Shown here: in pieces, positions 31,605-37,946 of the stretch
Position numbering within the stretch: position 1 is the stretch's first letter
Layout: every line of letters begins with the position of its first letter
Origin: Alistipes sp.
GTDB taxonomy: Bacteria > Bacteroidota > Bacteroidia > Bacteroidales > Rikenellaceae
Assembly: GCA_020026375.1 (NCBI GenBank)
Contig: JAHHQN010000013.1
Span: forward strand, 1 to 60,723
DNA length: 60,723 nucleotides
Direction: 5' to 3'
Position numbers and translations under genes: made by a program
The notes under the pieces: generated by a model
Database searches by the model: none
What the model saw: the letters and a program-made list of their open reading frames with translations, nothing else
Told to the model about the DNA's origin: nothing

Positions 31605-32426
31605 TTATTTGGTCTCGGGGTCGAATCTCACGGCCACATCGTCATAGGCGAAGTAGGCGGGGACGCTCATGCCGTATTCGTTGGCAATCGACGAGGTTAT
31701 GTCGAACTCCATGGCCATCACCTTGCCCAGCGAGGAGAGATCCCACTTCTGCCAGCCGTCGATAATCTTGCCGTCCTTGAGGAGGAAGAACTCGGCGGTG
31801 CCGCAGGGTTCGCCGGTGGCGTCAATGCCTGTGGCGGTGACCTTCACCCAATCCTTTTCGGTGGCGGGTTTCGAGAAGTCGTTACCGTTCTTGGTGGCAT
31901 TGATGAAGAAGGTGGTGGCGGCTACATAGAGGTGGTCGATGACGCGTGTCACACCGTCGTCAAATACCAGCTGGGGCAGCTCCTGTTCGGGGTAGGAGCG
32001 GTAGCCGGTGTGGACGGCAAAATTCTTGGAACCGTTGTTGGCGGGAACAGAGAGCTGATGGTCGGTGTCGCCGAGCGAGAGGTCGCTCTCCACATAGTTC
32101 GAAATCGCATCGCCGCCGTTGTAGTAGGCCGTGCCGTATTCCGTTTGGGGGAATCCCGCGAAGGTCAGCTCGGTGTTGCCCTCGTCGTACCACGAGTATT
32201 CGGCCGCCTTGTCGCCGTAGAGCAGCGGGCCGTTGTTCTGCGGGGTGTCGATGAGCGACGACCAGTCGTTGTTGCCGAGGATATTGCCCGAACCCTTGTA
32301 ATCGCTGTCCTCGAAGGTGAGGGTGCGCAACCGGTAGGTGGGGGTGATGTTGTCGTTGTCGTCGTCGCACGAGGTCATCGCGCCGGCGAGTGCCGCACAG
32401 GCCAGAAGGGTCAAAATCTTTTTCAT
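31605..32426 (-). CDS. btuH: DUF4465 lipoprotein, BtuH-like vitamin B12-binding protein
   Basis: 273 aa. Lipobox GAMTSC (Cys19), then an acidic DDDNDN tether typical of surface-exposed Bacteroidota lipoproteins. The rest is DUF4465: LTFEDSDYKGSGN, SSLIDTPQNNGPLLYG, YYNGGDAISNYVESDL, the WVKVTATGIDATG strand and the ending DLSSLGKVMAMEFDI to EYGMSVPAYFAYDD. DUF4465 proteins were identified as BtuH, which binds cobalamin at the cell surface beside BtuB/BtuG. No btuB, btuG or btuC/D/F is in this window, but a cobalamin riboswitch precedes this gene, which supports the role strongly. Confidence 0.88.
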   Translation of the reverse strand: MKKILTLLACAALAGAMTSCDDDNDNITPTYRLRTLTFEDSDYKGSGNILGNNDWSSLIDTPQNNGPLLYGDKAAEYSWYDEGNTELTFAGFPQTEYGTAYYNGGDAISNYVESDLSLGDTDHQLSVPANNGSKNFAVHTGYRSYPEQELPQLVFDDGVTRVIDHLYVAATTFFINATKNGNDFSKPATEKDWVKVTATGIDATGEPCGTAEFFLLKDGKIIDGWQKWDLSSLGKVMAMEFDITSSIANEYGMSVPAYFAYDDVAVRFDPETK

Positions 32427-32461
32427 GATATTTTAGTTTTTTAGGTTTGTCGGGTATAAAA

Positions 32462-32493
32462 CAAAAAATCCGCATCTCTTTCGGGACGCGGAG
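32462..32493 (-). terminator. Leader terminator (attenuator) of the B12 riboswitch
   Basis: Minus strand CCGCGTC-ccgaaaga-GATGCGG followed by TTTTTTG, 36 nt before the BtuH-like start codon and about 110 nt after the B12 box. Its place between aptamer and gene suggests that bound cobalamin promotes premature termination. Confidence 0.75.
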
Positions 32494-32602
32494 CAACAAA
32501 ATTCTTATTCCTGATTCTCGGGGTGGAGGTGTCTTACTTCTCCGCCGCGATGAAATCTGACTGACTACGTTCCTGTGTTCCCGCAGGGTGAAAATCAAAA
32601 AC

Positions 32603-32820
32603 GGATGAGGCAGGTTTTCTGACTTTTCCTCCTCCTTCCAGCCTTCCCGAACCCCGAAGGGCCAGTGGCGGTGAGCGGAAGGGGGTGATGACCGACATGT
32701 GTCGGTGTGGAATTTACAGCAACGGGTATTGTTGCAGATTTGCACTGCATTCCCTTTTATCCGTGGCGCCGACCTGACCCGTAGGGGACATGCCGTCGGT
32801 GTGCGGATACCTCAAACCTC
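32603..32820 (-). ncRNA. Cobalamin (B12) riboswitch
   Basis: Three diagnostic elements lie in order on the minus strand: GGGAATGCAGTGCAAATCTG (around 32731-32754), the GCCACTG core box (32663-32669), and the B12 box AAGTCAGAAAACCTGCC (32609-32625), close to the consensus rAGYCAGgagACCTGCC. A -7 promoter box (TATCTTTG, 32822-32829) sits right at the 5' end. It controls the single downstream BtuH-like lipoprotein gene; low cobalamin should turn it on. Confidence 0.95.
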
Positions 32821-32821
32821 A

Positions 32822-32829
32822 CAAAGATA
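32822..32829 (-). promoter_or_regulatory. -7 element of the riboswitch transcript
   Basis: Minus strand TATCTTTG, consensus -7 box, placing the start near 32815 at the riboswitch 5' end. No clear -33 TTG upstream. Confidence 0.65.
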
Positions 32830-32884
32830 GAAAAAAATCGGTGGAGTGGTGCCATGTGTCGCCGTTTTTTTTACGCTTTGCCGT

Positions 32885-32917
32885 AAAAAAAAGAGGAGAG
32901 CCGCGGCTCTCCTCTCG
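32885..32917 (-). terminator. Terminator of the menA-xse-methyltransferase operon
   Basis: AGAGGAGAGCCGCGGCTCTCCTCT is a perfect 24-bp palindrome (32892-32915). On the minus strand eight T follow. It lies a few bases past the methyltransferase stop at 32920. Confidence 0.88.
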
Positions 32918-32919
32918 GG

Positions 32920-33696
32920 TCAATGCTTATATACCATATATATATGGTCGGGTGGCAGGGCATAGCCGCTCTGCTCGTCGGCCGTCAGTGTGGCGCGGTA
33001 GTCGATGTCGCGGGCTTCGAATCCGGCCTCGCGCAGGCGGTCGACATAGTCGTTGCCGTAGATGCGGCGGTGGTCATACTGTCCGAAGATGCGCGTGCGC
33101 TCCGCAGGGTCGGTAATCGAGTCGTCCTCGAAGGTGGTGGCACGGTCCAGTTCCACGGGAGAGAGCAGAATGCCGCAGCCGCCGGGACGCAGTATGCGGT
33201 AGAGTTCGCGCAGGGCGCGGCGGTCGTCGGCCACATGTTCGAGCAGGTGGTTGCACAGCAGGAAGTCGAACGAGTTGTCGGGCAGGGGAATCTGCTGCAC
33301 ATCGAAATGCAGGTCGGCCAGCGGACTCTCCAGGTCGGCCGTCACATACCGCTCGCGGCAGGTCGAGAAGTGGGGCTTGAGGTGGCGCATGATACACACC
33401 TCGGGGGCGATGTGGAGGGTGCGGGGGTGGTGTTGCAGCACGGAGGTCTCGCGCTCGAGGTAGAGCCACAGCAGACGGTGACGCTCCAGCGACAGGCAGT
33501 GGGGGCAGAGGGCATTCTCGCGCGGAGTGACATAGCCGTAGGGCAGGAACTTGCGGTACTCGCGGCCGCAGAGCGGACACCGCACCCCGTGACCCCGATA
33601 GAGGAGTCCCGTGAGGGGTACCGTCCATTCGGCCAGGCGTTGCAGCACGCCGCGCGGCACATGGTTCAGCGACCAGCGGATAATCTTCTTCATCAT
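32920..33696 (-). CDS. Zinc-ribbon SAM-dependent methyltransferase
   Basis: 258 aa from the ATG at 33696, which overlaps the xseB stop (ATGA). An N-terminal Cys4 site (CPLC at 40-43, CPHC at 64-67) flanks YRKFLPYGYVTPRENAL and precedes SLERHRLLWLYL. A class I methyltransferase core follows: LHIAPE in place of motif I, the LPDNSFDFLLCNHLLEHV acidic/motif IV region, and ELYRILRPGG. This Cys4-methyltransferase family is common in Bacteroidota, usually near sugar genes; the substrate is unknown. Last gene of its operon. Confidence 0.85.
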   Translation of the reverse strand: MMKKIIRWSLNHVPRGVLQRLAEWTVPLTGLLYRGHGVRCPLCGREYRKFLPYGYVTPRENALCPHCLSLERHRLLWLYLERETSVLQHHPRTLHIAPEVCIMRHLKPHFSTCRERYVTADLESPLADLHFDVQQIPLPDNSFDFLLCNHLLEHVADDRRALRELYRILRPGGCGILLSPVELDRATTFEDDSITDPAERTRIFGQYDHRRIYGNDYVDRLREAGFEARDIDYRATLTADEQSGYALPPDHIYMVYKH

Positions 33697-33884
33697 TCGG
33701 CCGTGATTTTGGCGACCTCCTCCTCGGTTTTCAACAGTCGCTGTTTGCACTTGGCGATGAGTTCCGTGGCGCGCTTCACCTCCGTGGCCAGACGCTCCAC
33801 CGATATCTCTTCTCTCTGTATGCGGCCGAGAATCTCCTCGACCTCGGTCATTGCTTCTTCGTAGCTCAACTCTTTTTTTGCCAT
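33693..33884 (-). CDS. xseB: Exodeoxyribonuclease VII small subunit
   Basis: 63 aa. The helical hairpin SYEEAMTEVEEILGRIQREE and VKRATELIAKCKQRL is the XseB signature. It forms the regulatory multimer around XseA and degrades single-stranded DNA into acid-soluble pieces. The start (33884) lies 19 nt inside the xseA 3' end, and its stop overlaps the methyltransferase start, so three genes are nested. Confidence 0.93.
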   Translation of the reverse strand: MAKKELSYEEAMTEVEEILGRIQREEISVERLATEVKRATELIAKCKQRLLKTEEEVAKITAE

Positions 33885-35125
33885 ATCTTTGTTGTGTTTA
33901 CCGTTGCTGTAATCTCTCCGTCGGAGAGGGTGATGGTGAGGCGGTCGCCGCACGATGCGTCGGCGGCCCGGGTCAGGGCGCGCGAGCCTGCGTGGAGCAG
34001 GGCATAGCCCAGTTGGAGGACCCGTTGGGGCGAGTGGGCGTCGACCACCTCCTCGCAGTGGCGGAGGTGGAGACGGCGGTGGAGCAGGAACTCCTGCGTG
34101 AGCAGGGGAAGGGTCTCCTCGAGTCGCGACAGGCGCATCTGCTCGCGCGAGAGCCGCGACTCGGTCAGACGGCGGCAGTCGGCGACCATGCGTTCCAGAC
34201 GAAGAGTCTCGGCGTGGGTGCGCTGGCGCGTGGCACTCTCGAGGCTTACGGCCGCCAGATTCATGCGTCCGTCCAACTGCGCGGCAAGGTCGACCAGCCA
34301 GCCGGCCACGGCCGTGGGGGTCTTCAGCATGCGGAAGGCCACCATGTCGGCCACACTGATGTCCTTGTCGTGGCCGATGCCCGTAAGCACGGGCAGCGGA
34401 AACTGTGCCACGTAGCTGCACAGTCGGTAGGCGTTGAAACAGTTCAGGTCGCTCACCGAGCCGCCGCCGCGAATCAGAACCACGGTGTCGAACTCCTCCT
34501 GACGGTCGGCGATGCGGCACAGGGCGTCGATAATCGACTCCTCGGCCGATGCTCCCTGCATGAAGGCATCGAAGAGGGTGGTCGTGATGCGGTAGGGCGA
34601 GGCGTTCAGCTCCTTCATGAAGTCGCGGTAGCCGGCGGCATTGGCACTCGACACCACGGCCACACGCTGGGCGCAGGGCGGCATGTACTGCTCGCGGTTC
34701 ATGTCCCACACCCCGTCGTTCTGCAGTTGGAGAATGGTCTCCCGACGCTGGCGTTCCATGTCGCCCAGGGTGTAGGAGGGGTCGATGTCGGTAATCTGGA
34801 GGGCGAAGCCGTAGATCTCGTGGTAGGTGACCAGCACACGCGCCAGTATCTGCATGCCGGCCGCCAGCCGATGACCCGTCTCCGACTCGAAGGCGGCGGC
34901 GATGCGCGGCAGGTTGCTGCTCCATATCATGGCGCGCGCCTGTGCCGTAGGCACTCCGTTGCGGCCGCCCTTCTCTATGAGTTCCATGTAGCAGTGGCCC
35001 GAATAGTTGACCTTCAGCTCCGAAATCTCGGCACTCACCCACAGGGGTTGTGCGAAGCGGTTCTCCAGTTCGTCCTTCACGCGGCGCTGGAGTTCCCGAA
35101 GGGTGATGTGGGGTTGTTGTTCCAT
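33866..35125 (-). CDS. xseA: Exodeoxyribonuclease VII large subunit
   Basis: 419 aa from the ATG at 35125 (MEQQPHITL). An N-terminal OB fold (LWVSAEISELKVNYSGHCYMELIEK) is followed by the catalytic core with RVAVVSSANAAGYRDF, TVVLIRGGGSVSDLNCFN and VLTGIGHDKDISVADMVA, then a coiled coil with Arg/Leu-rich repeats (about 300-370). Single-strand exonuclease for repair. It starts 2 nt after menA; the longer open frame upstream runs into menA and is rejected. Confidence 0.95.
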   Translation of the reverse strand: MEQQPHITLRELQRRVKDELENRFAQPLWVSAEISELKVNYSGHCYMELIEKGGRNGVPTAQARAMIWSSNLPRIAAAFESETGHRLAAGMQILARVLVTYHEIYGFALQITDIDPSYTLGDMERQRRETILQLQNDGVWDMNREQYMPPCAQRVAVVSSANAAGYRDFMKELNASPYRITTTLFDAFMQGASAEESIIDALCRIADRQEEFDTVVLIRGGGSVSDLNCFNAYRLCSYVAQFPLPVLTGIGHDKDISVADMVAFRMLKTPTAVAGWLVDLAAQLDGRMNLAAVSLESATRQRTHAETLRLERMVADCRRLTESRLSREQMRLSRLEETLPLLTQEFLLHRRLHLRHCEEVVDAHSPQRVLQLGYALLHAGSRALTRAADASCGDRLTITLSDGEITATVNTTKIWQKKS

Positions 35126-35127
35126 GG

Positions 35128-36009
35128 TCAGAGCAGTATTCCTAAGGTGAGCAGCAGGCCGAAGAGGGTGATGTTGCGTGCCGTGAGTCCCAGACACACG
35201 TTGAGTTCGCGGCCGTGGCCGATGGCCGTCATCTTGCGCCATGTAGCCACATGCAGGGGCAGGTAGGCGGCCGTGACCCAGATGAAGGAGTGGCCTCCGA
35301 CTGCAAGGGGCAGGCAGCACGCCACGGCAGCAAAACCCAGCACAAGGTAGGCCGTGCGTCCGAAGCGTTCGCCGAAGAGGACCACCACGGTGCGTTTGCC
35401 CGAGCGGCGGTCGCCCTCGCGGTCGCGGTAGTTGTTAATCATGAGCATGGTGTCGATGGCCAGTCCGCAGGCCAGTGCCACCAGCAGCAGGCGGTAGTTC
35501 CACGCGGCGGTCTGCAACCCGTAGGTGAAGCCCACGGGAACCAGCCCGAAGAAGACGATGACCGCCACATCGCCCCAACCGTGGTAGGCCAGCGGATAGG
35601 GGCCTGCGGTGTAGAGACAGGCGAAGACGAGGCACGCCAGCCCCACGAAGATGAGCTGCCACGAGCCGAACCACAACAGGCCGCACCCCGTGAGACAGCC
35701 GGCCACGGCCGTGAGGACGATGCCGCGGCGCATGGCGCGCTCGGTGATGAAGCCCTGCGCCATGGCGCGGGGAGGACCCAGACGTTCGTCGTTGTCGGTG
35801 CCTTTCTTGAAGTCGCAGTAGTCGTTGACCAGGTTGGCCAGCGTCTGCATCAGCATGGCAAACCCCAGACACAACAGGGCCACCACGGGGCGCAGTCCGC
35901 CGTCGTGCCACGCCAGTGACGAGGCCACCATGATGAGTATGAGTGAGTTGACCAGACTGTAAGGTCGGGTCGCCGCTATCCATGCCGAAAGGGAATTGGT
36001 CTTTATCAT
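35128..36009 (-). CDS. menA: 1,4-dihydroxy-2-naphthoate polyprenyltransferase
   Basis: 293 aa from the ATG at 36009 (MIKTNSLSAW). UbiA-family membrane enzyme that attaches the isoprenoid tail in menaquinone synthesis. Both Asp-rich motifs are present: NDYCDFKKGTDNDERLGP and DTMLMINNYRDREGD. Eight to nine membrane helices. The RTVVVLFGERFGR stretch is typical of MenA and not of UbiA. It implies a menaquinone-based respiratory chain. It sits 13 nt after the TonB-like gene and 2 nt before xseA. Confidence 0.93.
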   Translation of the reverse strand: MIKTNSLSAWIAATRPYSLVNSLILIMVASSLAWHDGGLRPVVALLCLGFAMLMQTLANLVNDYCDFKKGTDNDERLGPPRAMAQGFITERAMRRGIVLTAVAGCLTGCGLLWFGSWQLIFVGLACLVFACLYTAGPYPLAYHGWGDVAVIVFFGLVPVGFTYGLQTAAWNYRLLLVALACGLAIDTMLMINNYRDREGDRRSGKRTVVVLFGERFGRTAYLVLGFAAVACCLPLAVGGHSFIWVTAAYLPLHVATWRKMTAIGHGRELNVCLGLTARNITLFGLLLTLGILL

Positions 36010-36022
36010 CTCGGTGAAGGGA

Positions 36023-36574
36023 TTAGTATCGCATGATGAGTTCAATCTTGGGGGGCATGGGCTTGCCCTCGGGCAGCTGGAGGTGAAGCACGCCGAAACT
36101 TTCGGTCGGACGTCCGTTCTTGGTGGCCGGCTCCCACAGGGGGGCCTCCCCGACAGCCTTCATGACACGGCGTTTGAGCCGTTTGTCGGTGGCTTCGAGT
36201 TCCTCGGTCACCTCGGTGCGTCCCTCCGCCGTGACGCGGTAGCGCAGCACGATACGCGCCGCCGGGTCGTCCTGCTCCCACTTCACATGGCGCGCTATGT
36301 AGGCCGCAAAGGTGGTGTCGGCCGTGAAGCGCGCCTTCTCGTCGAGCTTGAGGCTCACGAGCAGCACCCCGTTGGCGGCACGCTCGCCGTAGCGCGCAAT
36401 GGTCTGCTCGTCGGCCGGCAGTCGCTCGACCGACAGGATTTCGTCGGGGGGGATGTTCGTGATGTCGTCCCTCACCTCGCCGTTGACGATGTAGAGGGGT
36501 TGTTGTGCGGCTGCCGTCGCCCCGACAGTGGTGAGCAGCAGCACGGCCGATAGTGTGATGAGTGTTCGCAACAT
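36023..36574 (-). CDS. Mini-protein joining a TonB-receptor plug motif to a TonB C-terminal domain
   Basis: 183 aa. Signal peptide (about 1-23, ending ATAAAQ). Residues about 26-77 (YIVNGEVRDDI through VERLPADEQTIARYGERAANGVLLVSLK) match the plug end of SusC-like TonB-dependent receptors (yvDGv ... IesIevLKdasAtAiYGarGAnGVIlitTK). Residues about 88-175 match a TonB C-terminal domain (FAAYIARHVKWE, LRYRVTAEGRTE, APLWEPATKNGRP). There is no TM anchor beyond the signal peptide. It may be a soluble periplasmic TonB-like adaptor or decoy; function unknown. Confidence 0.8.
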   Translation of the reverse strand: MLRTLITLSAVLLLTTVGATAAAQQPLYIVNGEVRDDITNIPPDEILSVERLPADEQTIARYGERAANGVLLVSLKLDEKARFTADTTFAAYIARHVKWEQDDPAARIVLRYRVTAEGRTEVTEELEATDKRLKRRVMKAVGEAPLWEPATKNGRPTESFGVLHLQLPEGKPMPPKIELIMRY

Positions 36575-36589
36575 GATGTCATAACGTAC

Positions 36590-36645
36590 GCAAAGAGCGG
36601 GTTATTGCATCGCCCCGATGAGGAAGATGCACACCCGCTCTTGCC
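36590..36645 (-). repeat. Long inverted repeat between prfA and the TonB-like gene
   Basis: AAGAGCGGGT and ACCCGCTCTT (10 bp each, 30 nt apart) enclose a second stem (GCATC/GATGC). No T-run follows on the minus strand, so it is a weak terminator at best; it could be an mRNA-processing or stabilising stem for prfA. Confidence 0.5.
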
Positions 36646-36688
36646 AAATATGTGTGGCAGCCGTCTGCGCCCCTCGGGGCGGCGGAGG

Positions 36689-37774
36689 CTACAATTCGCT
36701 CTCTTTCAGTCGCTCGGCATTCTCGGCCACAATCAGGTGGTCGATGCAGTCCTGAATGTCGCCGTCCATGAAGGCCGACAGGTTGTAGATGGTGTAGTTG
36801 ATACGGTGGTCGGTGATACGTCCCTGGGGATAGTTGTAGGTACGAATCTTGGCCGAACGGTCACCGGTCGACACCATGGTCTTGCGCTTCGAGGCGATTT
36901 CGTCGAGATACTTCGAGTACTCGAGGTTGAAGACACGCGTACGCAACTCCTCGAATGCCTTGTCGAAGTTCTTGAGCTGCGACTTCTGGTCCTGACACTG
37001 CACGACGATGCCGGTGGGAATGTGGGTGAGTCGTATGGCCGAGTAGGTGGTGTTGACCGACTGGCCGCCGGGACCGCTCGCACAGAAGATGTCCTTGCGG
37101 ATATCGTTCATCGAAATCTCGACGTCGAACTCCTCGGCCTCGGGCAGCACTGCCACCGAGGCGGCCGAAGTGTGGACACGGCCCTGGGTCTCGGTCTGGG
37201 GGACACGCTGCACGCGGTGGACACCCGACTCATACTTCAGTGTGCCGTAGACGTTCTGGCCGGTGACCTTCAGCACCACCTCCTTGTAGCCGCCGGCCGT
37301 GCCGTCGGACGACGAGGTGATTTCGTATTTCCAGCCCTTCGACTCGATATATTTGGTATACATGCGCAACAGGTCGCCTGCAAAGATGGCCGCCTCGTCG
37401 CCGCCCGTACCGCCACGAATCTCCATGATGGCGTTCTTCGAATCCTGGGGGTCTTTGGGTATCAACAGCAACTTGATATCCTCCTCCATCTTCACGATGG
37501 AAGGCTCCAGCGTTGCAATCTCCTCACGGGCCATCTCGCGCATCTCCTCGTCCTTGTCGTTGGCCAATATGTCTTTGGCTTCGGCGAGGTTGGCCAATGC
37601 CGTGCGGTATCTTTCCGATGTCTCGATGATGGGCTCCAACTCCTTGTACTCCTTGGTCAGCTCGACATACTGCTTTACATCGGAGATGACTTCGGGGTCG
37701 GTGAGTTTCTGTCCCGTCTCCTCGTACTTGAGTTTCAAGCCGTCGAGACGTGTTAAAATGCTGTTATCTGCCAT
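36689..37774 (-). CDS. prfA: Peptide chain release factor 1
   Basis: 361 aa from the ATG at 37774 (MADNSILTRLDG). RF1 ends translation at UAA and UAG. Domain 1 is a coiled coil (about 5-100). The codon-reading PxT element is RVPQTETQGRVHTSAASV. The catalytic GGQ lies in CASGPGGQSVNTTYSA, whose Gln is the methylation site of PrmC. All features are intact. Own promoter at 37794-37801. Confidence 0.97.
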   Translation of the reverse strand: MADNSILTRLDGLKLKYEETGQKLTDPEVISDVKQYVELTKEYKELEPIIETSERYRTALANLAEAKDILANDKDEEMREMAREEIATLEPSIVKMEEDIKLLLIPKDPQDSKNAIMEIRGGTGGDEAAIFAGDLLRMYTKYIESKGWKYEITSSSDGTAGGYKEVVLKVTGQNVYGTLKYESGVHRVQRVPQTETQGRVHTSAASVAVLPEAEEFDVEISMNDIRKDIFCASGPGGQSVNTTYSAIRLTHIPTGIVVQCQDQKSQLKNFDKAFEELRTRVFNLEYSKYLDEIASKRKTMVSTGDRSAKIRTYNYPQGRITDHRINYTIYNLSAFMDGDIQDCIDHLIVAENAERLKESEL

Positions 37775-37793
37775 GGATTTCTCTAATTTTTCG

Positions 37794-37801
37794 CAAATAT
37801 A
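37794..37801 (-). promoter_or_regulatory. -7 element of the prfA promoter
   Basis: Minus strand TATATTTG fits TANNTTTG. Start near 37787, giving a leader of about 13 nt. Confidence 0.65.
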
Positions 37802-37887
37802 CAACATTAAAATGACATGACACGCAATTTGGGGGGTGCGGAGGTGTTGTTTTGCGAAAAATAGTGTCGCGGCAGCCGCATCGGCAC

Positions 37888-37922
37888 AAAAAAACGGCAG
37901 CATTCGTGGGAATGCCGCCGTT
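37888..37922 (-). terminator. Terminator of leuS
   Basis: CGGCGGCATTC-ccac-GAATGCTGCCG on the minus strand followed by seven T, about 25 nt past the leuS stop. Confidence 0.88.
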
Positions 37923-37946
37923 GTCGGTAATGGGTTGTCTCCTCTG

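Larger units (their letters stand above)
32427..32919 (-). other. Regulatory leader region of the BtuH-like gene plus upstream terminator
   Basis: Nearly 500 bp without a gene. From right to left on the minus strand it contains the terminator of the methyltransferase operon (32885-32917), a TTTTTTTTACG-ctttgc-CGTAAAAAAAA repeat (32864-32892 region), a promoter box (32822-32829), the cobalamin riboswitch (32603-32820), and a leader terminator (32462-32493). Confidence 0.75.

Noticed and set aside
35126..35320. Longer N-terminus for xseA
   Set aside because: It would overlap menA, and the extra residues are Pro/Arg/His-rich shadow sequence.
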